Shown in pieces: positions 53,786 to 63,153 of a stretch of 64,000 bases of DNA. Under the pieces are notes generated by a model. The model did not search any database, was not told where the DNA came from, and saw only the letters and a list, made by a program, of their open reading frames with translations. The position numbers and the translations under genes are program-made. The number at the start of each line of letters is the position of its first letter. Within the stretch, counting starts at the first letter, position 1. Source of the stretch: Marinospirillum alkaliphilum DSM 21637 (lineage in GTDB: Bacteria > Pseudomonadota > Gammaproteobacteria > Pseudomonadales > Halomonadaceae); contig NZ_FPJW01000005.1 of assembly GCF_900119735.1 (NCBI RefSeq), forward strand, positions 1-64,000. Reading direction: 5' to 3'.

Positions 53786-54160
53786 ATGCCTGACATGCCA
53801 CGCCTGTATTACGATGCTTCCTGCGGTCTTTGTCGTCGGGAAATAGAGCACCTGCGAGCAAGACTGGAACCCGGGGTTCAGCTGATCAATATCAGCGCTG
53901 CTGACTTTGAGCCTCCTGCGGGATACACCCTGGAACAGCTGATGGCACGCATTCATTTTTTTGATGGACAGCAAATGCTGCAGGGTTACCGGGCGACACT
54001 GAGTTACTGGAATGCAGCAAGCCTGAAAAGAACCTCGGCCATCCTGAGGCTGCCACTGCTCTTTCATTGCGGCGATTTCATTTACAATCGCTGGGCAAAC
54101 TGGCGTATTCGCAGGGGGCAGCACTGTCAAATACCGGCACCCCAGAAGCCTGGTCTTTGA
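53786..54160 (+). CDS. DCC-family thiol-disulfide oxidoreductase-like protein (DUF393)
   Basis: The N-terminus has the DxxCxxC motif of the family, YDASCGLCRREI (about residues 9-20), and the helical remainder has the YRATLSYW and RLPLLFHCGDFIYNRWANWR regions. Members are small cytoplasmic proteins predicted to have a thioredoxin-like fold; the physiological partner is unknown. At 124 residues the length is normal. The upstream 130 bp are AT-rich and probably contain its promoter. It ends 3 bp before the convergent cyclase gene. Confidence 0.87.
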   Translation: MPDMPRLYYDASCGLCRREIEHLRARLEPGVQLINISAADFEPPAGYTLEQLMARIHFFDGQQMLQGYRATLSYWNAASLKRTSAILRLPLLFHCGDFIYNRWANWRIRRGQHCQIPAPQKPGL

Positions 54161-54163
54161 CAC

Positions 54164-55813
54164 CTAACGAGTCCGATGGAACACCAGCTGATTTCGTCCC
54201 TGTTGTTTGGCTCGATACAAGGCCTGATCAGCCAGAACCATCACGTGTTGCAGGTCTGGATCATCAGCAGGCCAGACGGCGCCACCCAGGCTGCAACCGA
54301 TATGCACTGACTTGCCGTCAATGATAAATTCCTGATTCAGCTGATGAATGGCCTGCTCTGCAATCCGACTGAACACCGCTCGGGGATCAGCCAGTTCTGA
54401 CTCCAGCAGGAATACAAACTCATCACCGCCCAGACGCACCAACAGCTGCCGCTCATTGTCGGCAAGCAACGGCAACAGGCGTCCCGCAACCTGCTGCAAC
54501 AGCTTGTCACCCACTTCATGTCCATAGGTGTCGTTCACCTGCTTGAAACGGTCCAGATCCATGAACATCAGCGTCAGGTTTCCGGATGTACCGGGTGATT
54601 GCTGTCTGGCTCTGGCAAGAAACTCATTCATGGCATTACGGTTAGGCAGACCGGTCAGGGCATCATGATGAGCAATGCGATGCAGATGATCCCTGCTGCT
54701 TTCTGCCTTGATCAACTGCCCGACCAGCGTGCTGAGGGTATTGGATAACACCTCAACCTCTTCATAACCCTTTAATCTGGGCAATGTCCGCTGGCTGCCA
54801 TCCAGCATGCTTCTGGCCGCCAGCGTGATCTGCTCCAGCGGCCTGGCCATCCGGCCCGCCAGCATCCAGGATAGAATCAGCACCAAACCACCAAACACTG
54901 ACCCAATCAGCCAGATGATTCCCAGCATGTGCCGGGTCGGTTTGTAGGCTTTTTCCAGGTCCTGGCGCAGCAGGATCACCCACTCCAACCCCGGATAGTT
55001 CTGGTGGCCGGAAGACTGGACATAGCTGGTTAAATAAATTCGTCCATCGGGCCAGGTTTCGGTTCGAAAACCAATATCACCGCCCCGTGCCAGAACAATG
55101 CTTTGCAGATGCAGCGGCTGACCCACCTCAGTTTCAGGCCCGATCAGAACCCGGTTATCCGGCCCGCTGATGACATACATTTCGATGTTTTTGTGGGTGG
55201 CCAGCGGAATGGTCAGACCGTCAATGATTTCCCTGACCCAGTCCAGGCTCAGGTAAGCAGCCAGCACCCCGGAAAACTTCTGGTCATGATCCAGTACCGG
55301 GTAACTGATGCCTATCAAATGGGTCGGTGCAACACTAGAGAAGCTGCTATTTTCCGGTGAGCTGACCAGATCCTGCACACCACCAAAAAAACGCTGATGC
55401 CGTGCATTCAGGAAAATACGGTGGCGGGAAAGGTCTTCACCCACTCGCATTCCGGAGGTGGCTGCAACCACGCGGCCTTGCGGATCAATGAAACCAACCC
55501 ATGAAAAAACCGGGATAAACTGATGCAACTGATTCAACACCTGTTGAATGCCTTCAACATCCTCGGGGTGACGCAGGGTTTCCAGGCCATTGATCAATGC
55601 CAGCTCAGCCGAACGCGACCAGACATAACGATCCAGCTTGTCAGCCATTAACCGGGTTGTTTCCACCAGCTCGTAACCGATTTCCTGTTTCAGGTATTCA
55701 CTGGTTTTAAACCAGATCACCAGGCTTAAAACCAGCGTAAAACCGATCAGGGTTATCGACAAGGTGGCCAACAACTGCATTCTGAACTGCTTGATCCAGC
55801 TGAACATCAACAT
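54164..55813 (-). CDS. Cache-HAMP-GGDEF diguanylate cyclase
   Basis: TM1 (about 15-35) and TM2 (about 300-322) flank a double Cache sensor (about 40-290); HAMP (about 322-375) and GGDEF (about 385-548) follow. The GGDEF domain is intact: HDALTGLPNRN, DLDRFKQVNDTYGHEVGD and VRLGGDEF. The RxxD inhibitory site is absent (NERQ at that position), so product feedback is probably missing. There is no EAL domain, so it should be a pure c-di-GMP synthase responding to a small periplasmic ligand. It may once have been co-transcribed with the EAL gene of which only a stub remains 44 bp upstream. Confidence 0.9.
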   Translation of the reverse strand: MLMFSWIKQFRMQLLATLSITLIGFTLVLSLVIWFKTSEYLKQEIGYELVETTRLMADKLDRYVWSRSAELALINGLETLRHPEDVEGIQQVLNQLHQFIPVFSWVGFIDPQGRVVAATSGMRVGEDLSRHRIFLNARHQRFFGGVQDLVSSPENSSFSSVAPTHLIGISYPVLDHDQKFSGVLAAYLSLDWVREIIDGLTIPLATHKNIEMYVISGPDNRVLIGPETEVGQPLHLQSIVLARGGDIGFRTETWPDGRIYLTSYVQSSGHQNYPGLEWVILLRQDLEKAYKPTRHMLGIIWLIGSVFGGLVLILSWMLAGRMARPLEQITLAARSMLDGSQRTLPRLKGYEEVEVLSNTLSTLVGQLIKAESSRDHLHRIAHHDALTGLPNRNAMNEFLARARQQSPGTSGNLTLMFMDLDRFKQVNDTYGHEVGDKLLQQVAGRLLPLLADNERQLLVRLGGDEFVFLLESELADPRAVFSRIAEQAIHQLNQEFIIDGKSVHIGCSLGGAVWPADDPDLQHVMVLADQALYRAKQQGRNQLVFHRTR

Positions 55814-55856
55814 CCTGTACTCCTACCCCAGATCCAAAAGTCAGTGGTCCACTTAC

Positions 55857-55946
55857 TTAACCCATCACTGGTGCTGATTGCTGCTGCAAACGCTGCAGAT
55901 AATCTTCAACCTCCAGAGGGCGGCTGAACAGATAACCCTGTGCCAG
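55857..55946 (-). pseudogene. C-terminal stub of a lost EAL-domain gene
   Basis: On the minus strand, 29 codons read LAQGYLFSRPLEVEDYLQRL and on to VMG before a stop at 55857-55859. This is the standard end of an EAL domain (AQGYLFSRPL). Directly upstream, at 55947-55949, is an in-frame stop, and the sequence beyond it has no relation to EAL domains, so the rest of the gene has been deleted with a sharp breakpoint. It is too short to act as a gene. Confidence 0.85.
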
Positions 55947-56070
55947 TTAGCGCGAGCCGAACCTAGAGACCAGCAACAGCGCAAAAAGGTTGCATGATTT
56001 CAGTTTTTTCTTGCTTGATCGAATGAAAGCCGCTGTTTAGAGTCAACAACCAACACTTGCCTTCAAGGAC

Positions 56071-56976
56071 ATGGCCATGCTGCCCAAGGTGAATCTGAAA
56101 CACCTGCATTACTTCTGGCTGATTGCACGGGAAGGCTCCATCGCCCGTGCCTCCGAGGTGCTGGATCTGGCACCGCAGACCCTGAGTGGGCAACTGGCTT
56201 CGCTGGAAGAGTCCCTGGGACATGCCTTGTTCCGGCGTGAAAACCGCAGCCTGAAACTGACGGAAAAAGGCCAGTGGGTGTATCAGTATGCCGAACAGAT
56301 TTTTGCCCTGACTGAAGAAATGGAATCCGGGCTGAAGCACTTTGAAAAACAGGCGCCTCTGAAACTCAGGGTTGGCATTGCAGCCTCCATCCATAAACTG
56401 ATTGCATGGCAACTGCTGGAGCCTGCCACACAGCTTGAACGATCACTGAATCTGCGCTGCCATACCGGGCAAACACCCGACCTGATTCGCAGTCTGAAAA
56501 AACAGGCTTTTGACCTGGTATTGACGGATCAGCTACCGGAAGATTTTTCCCAGTCCGGCCTGGTCGCCACTGAGTTGATGCGCACCCCCATCAGCCTGTT
56601 TGCCACCCCGGACACCACCCAACGCCTGCAGGCTGATTTTCCGAACAGCCTGCATGGTGAACGCTTGCTGGCGACTTCGTTCAGTACACCCTACTTCCAG
56701 CAGTTGCTGCTGTGGTTACAACAACGCCAGATCACGCCGGAGTTTGTGGCAGAAATTGATGACAGCGCCTTGATCAAGGTGTTTGGCAGTCGTGGCATGG
56801 GCATTTTTGCGGCCCCCCATGCCATCCGCGATGAAGTCTGCCGTCAGTATGGTGTCAGTGAACTGGCTCGCATAGATGGCGTCATGGATGCCATTTTTGC
56901 AGTCACCCGAACCGCATCACCCCAGCATCTGGCCATACGCAGTATCCTTGCCCACAAAAGCATCGAAAAAAACTGA
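56071..56976 (+). CDS. nhaR: NhaR-like LysR transcription regulator
   Basis: The helix-turn-helix (about residues 5-65) contains LKHLHYFWLIAREGSIARASEVLDLAPQTLSGQLASLEESLG, closest to NhaR, the activator of the Na+/H+ antiporter gene nhaA in E. coli. The effector domain matches NhaR in IDDSALIKVFGSRGMGIFAAP (about 232-252) and in the short C-terminal tail. No antiporter gene is adjacent, so the target is unknown here. ATG 56071 or 56077 could be the start. Confidence 0.85.
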   Translation: MAMLPKVNLKHLHYFWLIAREGSIARASEVLDLAPQTLSGQLASLEESLGHALFRRENRSLKLTEKGQWVYQYAEQIFALTEEMESGLKHFEKQAPLKLRVGIAASIHKLIAWQLLEPATQLERSLNLRCHTGQTPDLIRSLKKQAFDLVLTDQLPEDFSQSGLVATELMRTPISLFATPDTTQRLQADFPNSLHGERLLATSFSTPYFQQLLLWLQQRQITPEFVAEIDDSALIKVFGSRGMGIFAAPHAIRDEVCRQYGVSELARIDGVMDAIFAVTRTASPQHLAIRSILAHKSIEKN

Positions 56977-57057
56977 TCTTATTGTCTATAAAATCTGTTT
57001 ATTCCATGGTTTTCTTGCGCTACTTTTCTCCCACGACTAGAGCAATCGGAGGTGGGT

Positions 57058-57363
57058 ATGAAAACTGTTCACAAATTCCGTCTTGAATGTGGTGGTGCCC
57101 TTAACTCACTGAAGCTTCGCAAAGGCTTCCGTTTGGTTCACAGCGAATACCTGGTGACTGAAAAGGCCGTATTTGTCTGGATTGAAGTGCCTCTGGATCT
57201 GTCTCTACCCGAAGTCCAGTTGAAGCTGCGGGTGTTCCGCACCGGCGAAGCCATTCCCCGCAACTTCAGCTACCTGTCTTCTGCCGTGGATGGGTTTGGA
57301 CCGGAGGCTTACCATATTTATTCGCTGGAGGCGCAGGACCTTGTGATGGGTCAGGTTGCCTGA
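57058..57363 (+). CDS. small protein, unknown function (possibly DUF7352-like)
   Basis: The protein has 101 residues and is hydrophilic, with beta-rich patterns. Its opening MKTVHKFRLE recalls the DUF7352 family of small proteins, but the similarity is short and I cannot confirm it. There is a strong GGAGG (57048-57052) five bases before ATG 57058 and a strong terminator 39 bp after the stop, so it is a well-equipped single-gene transcript. There is no signal peptide. A GTG at 57052 is less likely. Confidence 0.7.
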   Translation: MKTVHKFRLECGGALNSLKLRKGFRLVHSEYLVTEKAVFVWIEVPLDLSLPEVQLKLRVFRTGEAIPRNFSYLSSAVDGFGPEAYHIYSLEAQDLVMGQVA

Positions 57364-57401
57364 CCCTATCAACGAGGCTCTGACAGGCTCGCCTCACTCT
57401 T

Positions 57402-57428
57402 CGCCAGCACCTTGCTGGCGTTTTTTTT
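57402..57428 (+). terminator. rho-independent terminator
   Basis: Arms CGCCAGCA (57402-57409) and TGCTGGCG (57413-57420) with a 3-base loop, followed by eight T (57421-57428). It ends the transcript of the small gene at 57058-57363. Confidence 0.95.
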
Positions 57429-57483
57429 GCCTGAATTTCAACAAACCCACAATAAAATCAAAATGATCCAACTTGTTCGTGAA

Positions 57484-58455
57484 ATGGAAGAAAAAAACCT
57501 GCCCAGCCAGGAAAAAATTGAACGTGCCGCTGAAATCCTGCATCAGGGGGGGCTGGTGGTCTTCCCCACCGAAACGGTTTACGGGCTGGGCGCTGACTGC
57601 CACAATCCTGCAGCAGTCCAACGCATCTTCAGTACCAAAGGGCGACCTGCCGACCATCCCCTGATCATTCATCTGGCCAGTGCCGAGCAATTGCATGATT
57701 ACGCGGTGGACATTCCAGCCATTGCCGAACAGCTGGCACAAGACTTCTGGCCCGGCCCGCTCACCCTGATTCTGAAACGTCATCCGCAGATCAACCCACT
57801 GGTCACCGGCGGCCAGGATACCCTGGCCGTGCGAGTACCGGCACACCCGGTCGCTCAGGCCCTGTTGCAAAGCTTTGGACGCGGTGTGGCTGCGCCTTCT
57901 GCCAACCGTTTTGGCAGAATCAGTCCGACCACCGCCCAACATGCCCGGGATGAACTGTCGGGACAAATCAATTACCTGCTGGATGGTGGCCCCTGCGATC
58001 TGGGCATTGAGTCAACCATCATCAATCTGACCGGGCCAACACCCCAGGTATTACGCCCAGGCAGCATCACCGCCGCCATGCTGGAAACAATCACCGGACC
58101 ACTGGCTGCACACCCATCAGCCAGCAGTCCTCGGGCACCCGGTAATCTGGACAGTCATTATGCCCCCCGCACAGCCACTTACCTGGTGACAAAACAGCAG
58201 CTGCAACAACCTGACTTCATCAACCGGGAGCCTGGCAGCACCGGAGTGCTGGCCATCAACCAACCGGCTCAACCCTTTTATCGCCAATGGTTAAGCCTGC
58301 CGGATGATGCTGCCGGTTATGCCAGAAATCTTTATGCGGCCCTGCGCACACTGGATCAGGCCGGACTGTCCTGCATCCTGATCCAGCAACCACCACAACA
58401 AGCCGAATGGCTGGGCGTGAATGACCGCTTGAGGCGTGCAGCCAGATGCCTGTAA
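57484..58455 (+). CDS. threonylcarbamoyl-AMP synthase, Sua5/TsaC family
   Basis: The enzyme makes threonylcarbamoyl-AMP from threonine, bicarbonate and ATP for the t6A tRNA modification. The YrdC domain (about residues 10-205) has GGLVVFPTETVYGLGADC, KGRPADHPLIIHL and PSANRFGRISPTTAQHA; the C-terminal Sua5 domain (about 225-323) follows a linker with the HYAPRT motif, so this is the long Sua5 form rather than the short TsaC. The frame opens at 57412, inside the terminator loop, which cannot be the start; ATG 57484 (or 57463) is chosen to match the family. Confidence 0.9.
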   Translation: MEEKNLPSQEKIERAAEILHQGGLVVFPTETVYGLGADCHNPAAVQRIFSTKGRPADHPLIIHLASAEQLHDYAVDIPAIAEQLAQDFWPGPLTLILKRHPQINPLVTGGQDTLAVRVPAHPVAQALLQSFGRGVAAPSANRFGRISPTTAQHARDELSGQINYLLDGGPCDLGIESTIINLTGPTPQVLRPGSITAAMLETITGPLAAHPSASSPRAPGNLDSHYAPRTATYLVTKQQLQQPDFINREPGSTGVLAINQPAQPFYRQWLSLPDDAAGYARNLYAALRTLDQAGLSCILIQQPPQQAEWLGVNDRLRRAARCL

Positions 58456-58468
58456 GGACCCGCCCTGG

Positions 58469-60154
58469 TTATTCACGCCCTTCAGGCTGGAAGTGTTGTT
58501 TCAGTCGCTGGATATCCTGCTCAGTCCAGCCTTCCGGTTCGGTCAGGCCGAGCCAGGCATCAATGTAATGCGCCGGGGCATATTCATGACCAAAGCCTTT
58601 GGGTGCAATGCCAAACATGGTATCTGCACCCAGTTGCAACATGGTGACCAGCGGAAACCAGCGCAGGTCCGGTGATACGTCCGGGCCTCTGGGTGCTTTC
58701 ATCCAGTCGGGTTCAGTCCAGGCAATGCCGGGGCTGAAAAAAGTTACCGGATCACTGGCATATTGCAGGTACACCAGGCGGAAACTGCCCCAGGCTTCCG
58801 TGGCCTGGTCCAGGCCCCGGGTCTGGTTCATGAAACGGATCACCGATCCACCCCGAAAGGTGGGCAGCCAGGCCGGTGAATCCTCATCCCGCTGGGCGGT
58901 GACCCGCCGCCAGGTGTTGCTGCGAAAGGGTGGCCCGGCCCACAGCGCACCATGAAACGGGTCATCAATGATGTCGAACAGGTCAAACGAACGGTCCGAG
59001 TTCAATGATCCCAGACTGATCCCGGACAGATAAAGGCGTGGACGGGTTTCCTTCGGCAGTTCACGCCAGTACCCATAAATGCGTGAAAACACTGATCTGG
59101 CCGTTTCTTCACCATAAGCCTGATTGGTCATCATGGTCAGCGGACTGTTCAGGTAGGAATACTGCACTGCCACGCTGGCCACATCCCCCCGATGCAGGTA
59201 TTCCAGGGTGTCGATGGATGAGGCATCGATCCAGCCGGTTCCGGTCGGGGTGATCAGCAGCAACAGCGAACGTTCAAAACCACCGGTGCGTTTCAGTTCC
59301 TGCAAGGCCAGCTCGGCGCGCTGTTGCGGAGTATCCGCTGAAGCCAGCCCCACATACACCCGAACCGGTACGGCTGTTTCCTGACCAAAAAAATCCCGCA
59401 ACCCTGCATCGCCCGGCCCACCAGCCACAAAACGCCGCCCCTGCCGACCCAGCTCTTCCCAGTTGATCAATGAGGCATGGCTGCCGGTCTGCCGTGCCGC
59501 CGTCGGGCGTGGCAAATGATCGTCAATCAGTGCATCCAGTTGTTTAAAAGAGTTGTTGGCGGTACGCATCAGGCTGTTGATCAATACCCCGTCGATCACA
59601 GACCAGAACAGCAGCACCACCACCAGAAAGCTGGTGAGATATGAGATGCGAAGCGGCACATAACGCTGCCAGCGAGCCGCCAGTGCATGCATGATCCAGT
59701 TGAACAACCGCGCCAGCGCCAGCACCAGCAGAAACACCAGCGTCACGATCAGGCCCAGGTAAAACGGCTGACTGGCGGTCAACAGCTCCAACCCCATCAT
59801 GCTGCGCAGGGCGTTTTGCCACTCAGCGGCCTGCCAGGCAAAACGCAGCACAAACAACAGGCACAACACACTGGCCACGGCCTGAATGACCCGCGCCCAG
59901 CGCAGATGAAGGCTCGGCAGCTGCAAGTAGGACCAGAGCCACACCAGCAAGCTCCCCAGACCATAACCGGCTGAAAAGGAAAGTCCGGACAACACCCCCT
60001 GAATCAGGATGGGCCTGGGTAACAGTGAAGGCGTCAGGGAAAAGGCAAAAAAAACCGTGCCGATTAAAAGCCCTGTCAGGTTAGGTAACAGACCAACCCG
60101 CTGAGGCAAAGCGAAACAGCGGTTAAAAAACCATCTGACTCCCTGGAAAGTCAT
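58469..60154 (-). CDS. membrane-anchored alpha/beta-hydrolase family protein (PF10081 type)
   Basis: The first 200 residues have about five membrane spans; the remaining 360 form a predicted alpha/beta hydrolase. The nucleophile motif is GISLGSLNS (about residue 387), and GTGWIDASSIDTLEYL and FRSNTWRRVTAQRDEDSPAW are conserved patterns of the family annotated as alpha/beta-hydrolase family or DUF2319. The substrate is unknown; the layout suggests a lipase or peptidase working at the membrane. It converges with the Sua5 gene and diverges from the hybrid kinase gene. Confidence 0.85.
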   Translation of the reverse strand: MTFQGVRWFFNRCFALPQRVGLLPNLTGLLIGTVFFAFSLTPSLLPRPILIQGVLSGLSFSAGYGLGSLLVWLWSYLQLPSLHLRWARVIQAVASVLCLLFVLRFAWQAAEWQNALRSMMGLELLTASQPFYLGLIVTLVFLLVLALARLFNWIMHALAARWQRYVPLRISYLTSFLVVVLLFWSVIDGVLINSLMRTANNSFKQLDALIDDHLPRPTAARQTGSHASLINWEELGRQGRRFVAGGPGDAGLRDFFGQETAVPVRVYVGLASADTPQQRAELALQELKRTGGFERSLLLLITPTGTGWIDASSIDTLEYLHRGDVASVAVQYSYLNSPLTMMTNQAYGEETARSVFSRIYGYWRELPKETRPRLYLSGISLGSLNSDRSFDLFDIIDDPFHGALWAGPPFRSNTWRRVTAQRDEDSPAWLPTFRGGSVIRFMNQTRGLDQATEAWGSFRLVYLQYASDPVTFFSPGIAWTEPDWMKAPRGPDVSPDLRWFPLVTMLQLGADTMFGIAPKGFGHEYAPAHYIDAWLGLTEPEGWTEQDIQRLKQHFQPEGRE

Positions 60155-60348
60155 GCGAAAAATTCACCCCGGACCCGAAAAAGAAACAGAATGTATCAAG
60201 AATGTATCACTAGATGTCAAAATAATACTTGTCCTTTGGCGGGATCAACACCTGCACGGCATGGCTTGTGTTAGGGTTGCCAAGTGACTGAAAAATCAGG
60301 TTTGACACACAAGGACAAACCCGTTTTCGCAACAGGGATTATCGCCAT

Positions 60349-63138
60349 ATGCAGGCTTCGCCCGTCAAGAGCAAAACTGAAATCAGGACCTTGACCACTT
60401 TTTTGTACCGGTGGCTCCCCAAGGTACTGTTACCTGCGCTCGCCCTGGCCCTGACACTTGGTGCAGGCGGTATGCTCTGGTTCATTTCTCAGCAAATGCA
60501 AAAAAATCAGACACAGGATCTGATCGAAGACGCCCGCTTGTTTGCGGCTTCAGTAACTCAGTTCAGAAACTTCTACACCACCGAAATTGTGCCACGTGCC
60601 AGTGAAAGTGGCATGATCATCACCCATGCCTACCGGGATATCCCCGGAGCACTCCCCCTGCCAGCCACCTTCACCCTCAACTTCAGTGAATTTGTCGGCC
60701 AGCAGGAGGAAGGCTTCAACATTCGGCTATTCAGCGCTCATCCCTTCCCCTTCCGGGAAGCACTGGTTCTGGACGACTTCCAGCAGCAAGCCCTGAAAGC
60801 ACTGGAGCAGGATCCGCAAACACCCTTTGTTCGCATCGAAACAATCAAAGGCCAGGCCTACCTGCGTTATGCCCAGTCCGATCGCATGCAGGAAAACTGT
60901 GTGGCTTGCCATAACGCCTACCCCGGCTCCCCAAAAACGGACTGGAAAGAAGGTGACGTAAGAGGTGTTCTTGAGGTACAGCGCTCACTGGAAAAAACCA
61001 CTGCCGGTTTGAATGCAGGCCTGAGAAATGCAGCCTATGCTTCCGGTCTGCTGATTGTTTTACTACTGGTCATTGCCTGGCTGAGCATGCTGGGTGTACG
61101 CCGTGCCTTGATGCACTCAAAGCGCTCTTTCAATCAGATGCAGGAAGCACGCAAGGATCTTGAAAACCAGATTTTTGCCCTGGATCAGCATGCCATTGTC
61201 AGTATTGCCGATGCCAGGGGCGACATCCTCGAAGCCAATGAGCGCTTCTGCAACATCAGCGGTTACACTCGCAACGAACTGATCGGACAGAATCACCGGC
61301 TGCTTAATTCGGGACTTCACCCACGTGAATTTTTTCAGGACATGTGGCAAACCATTGCATCCGGCAAGGTCTGGTCCGGTGAAATCCGCAACCGCTGCAA
61401 AAATGGTGATTTCTACTGGGTGGCTGCCACCATCGTGCCCTTTCTCGACAGCAAAGGCCGCCCCGAGCGCTATATCGGCATTCGCACGGACATCACCGAG
61501 CGCAAGGCCATTGAAGAACAAGCCCTGCAAGCCAAGGCTGCGGCTGAAGCCGCCAATCAGGCCAAATCCGATTTTCTGGCCAACATGAGCCATGAAATCA
61601 GAACGCCCATGAACGGTATCATCGGCATGACAGGCCTGGCGATGGATACCGACAGCGAAGTTGAGCGGCAGGAGTACCTGCAAATTGTCCGCAACTCAGC
61701 AGAATCACTGCTGGGTATTCTCAATGACATCCTTGATTTCTCAAAAATCGAAGCTAACAAACTGCTGCTCGAAACGGTCAGCTTCAACCTGCCGCAAACC
61801 GTTGCAGAAACCCTGAAAACCCTGAGCAGCAAGGCACATGAAAAAGGTCTGGAGGTCATTTGCGACCTATCCCCAGAGGTTCCAGAGCAGGTGCTTGGAG
61901 ACCCAACCCGACTGAGACAGGTGCTGATCAATCTGGTTGGCAATGCCATCAAGTTCACTGAAAAGGGAGACATCACCATCACCCTGGATGTGGAACAGAA
62001 ACACCAGCAACATGCCACCCTGATGTTCTCAGTCAAGGATTCAGGCATTGGCATTCCGGCAGATAAGCTGGACCACATCTTTGAAGCCTTCTCCCAGGCA
62101 GACACTTCCACCACTCGGCAATACGGTGGCACCGGACTGGGACTATCCATTTCCAGTCAGCTGGTGGAGCTGATGGGGGGGCGCATGTCCGTAGTCAGTG
62201 AGCCAGGCAAGGGCAGCACCTTCCAGTTCACCCTGGTACTGGCGCTGGATCCCATGCCCAAAGTACCAGTCAACACTGAGTTCCTGATTGGAAAATGCGT
62301 TTTGTTGGTCGATGATCACCCCGTGAACCGCACCATATTGTCACGCCAGTTACAGCAATGGCAGATGCAGGTACACCAGGCTGACTCCGCTGCAACCGCG
62401 CAGCAGTTGCTGGAAGCTGGCACTCTGAAGCCAGACCTGTTCCTGCTGGATCAACACATGCCGGGAATGGATGGTCTGGATCTGACCCTGTGGTTGCGCA
62501 ATCAGCAGGCATGGCAATCCACACCCTTGCTGATACTCTCCTCAGGGCCGCTGAAATCTGATGCAGAGCGAGCCCGCCCCTTGGCCATTCAAGGCTTTCT
62601 GACCAAACCGGTGCTGCCCAATGACCTGCTCAAGGCGATCAAACGCGCCTTGGGTGCTGCCATGGAGCCACAGCAACACGGCACCCTCCTGGATGACCCA
62701 AAACCGGCTGCACCAGTAGAACAAATCGCCTCAGGTTCCTGCGTATTGCTTGTCGAGGACAACCCGGTCAACCAGAAGCTGGCCACCCTGCTGCTCAAAA
62801 AAATGGGTTGCCAGGTTGAAATTGCCGTCAATGGACTGGAAGCCTTCAACCGCCTGTTCCCTGACGGACAACAAGCGACAGAGCACTTTGACCTGGTGTT
62901 CATGGACATGCAGATGCCGGTCATGGGTGGGCTGGAAGCCACGCGAAAGATCCGCTTACACGAACAGTCCAATGACTTGCCAAGCATTCCGATCATCGCC
63001 ATGACGGCCAATGCCATGCAGGGTGACCGGGAAGCCTGCATGGAAGCAGGCATGAATGACTACCTGAGCAAACCCATCAAACAGCAGGAACTACTCAATT
63101 TGATCCGGGCGCTTCAGGTTTCAAACAATAAAAGTTAA
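60349..63138 (+). CDS. heme-motif (DUF3365)-PAS hybrid sensor histidine kinase with two receiver domains
   Basis: TM1 (about 25-48) and TM2 (about 228-248) enclose a periplasmic DUF3365/Tll0287-like domain with the CVACH heme-binding motif (C184, C187, H188), suggesting a c-type heme redox or gas sensor. PAS (about 270-390), HisKA with phospho-accepting H415 in MSHEIRTPMNG, and HATPase (about 520-635) follow. Receiver 1 has D701 in LLDQHMPGMDG; receiver 2 has D853 in FMDMQMPVMGG. No HPt domain is present, so the phosphate must pass to a separate HPt protein. A PAS protein gene begins 15 bp downstream and may be co-transcribed. The divergent gap upstream (60155-60348) holds no recognisable operator. 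Confidence 0.9.
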   Translation: MQASPVKSKTEIRTLTTFLYRWLPKVLLPALALALTLGAGGMLWFISQQMQKNQTQDLIEDARLFAASVTQFRNFYTTEIVPRASESGMIITHAYRDIPGALPLPATFTLNFSEFVGQQEEGFNIRLFSAHPFPFREALVLDDFQQQALKALEQDPQTPFVRIETIKGQAYLRYAQSDRMQENCVACHNAYPGSPKTDWKEGDVRGVLEVQRSLEKTTAGLNAGLRNAAYASGLLIVLLLVIAWLSMLGVRRALMHSKRSFNQMQEARKDLENQIFALDQHAIVSIADARGDILEANERFCNISGYTRNELIGQNHRLLNSGLHPREFFQDMWQTIASGKVWSGEIRNRCKNGDFYWVAATIVPFLDSKGRPERYIGIRTDITERKAIEEQALQAKAAAEAANQAKSDFLANMSHEIRTPMNGIIGMTGLAMDTDSEVERQEYLQIVRNSAESLLGILNDILDFSKIEANKLLLETVSFNLPQTVAETLKTLSSKAHEKGLEVICDLSPEVPEQVLGDPTRLRQVLINLVGNAIKFTEKGDITITLDVEQKHQQHATLMFSVKDSGIGIPADKLDHIFEAFSQADTSTTRQYGGTGLGLSISSQLVELMGGRMSVVSEPGKGSTFQFTLVLALDPMPKVPVNTEFLIGKCVLLVDDHPVNRTILSRQLQQWQMQVHQADSAATAQQLLEAGTLKPDLFLLDQHMPGMDGLDLTLWLRNQQAWQSTPLLILSSGPLKSDAERARPLAIQGFLTKPVLPNDLLKAIKRALGAAMEPQQHGTLLDDPKPAAPVEQIASGSCVLLVEDNPVNQKLATLLLKKMGCQVEIAVNGLEAFNRLFPDGQQATEHFDLVFMDMQMPVMGGLEATRKIRLHEQSNDLPSIPIIAMTANAMQGDREACMEAGMNDYLSKPIKQQELLNLIRALQVSNNKS

Positions 63139-63153
63139 GGATAGGGCAGCGCC

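Noticed and set aside
55950-56070. Possible tRNA or small RNA between the EAL stub and the NhaR-like gene
   Set aside because: No cloverleaf or strong hairpin with T run could be drawn.
57412-57483. Upstream start for the Sua5/TsaC gene
   Set aside because: The first codon lies in the loop of the terminator of the preceding gene; the conserved domain starts later.
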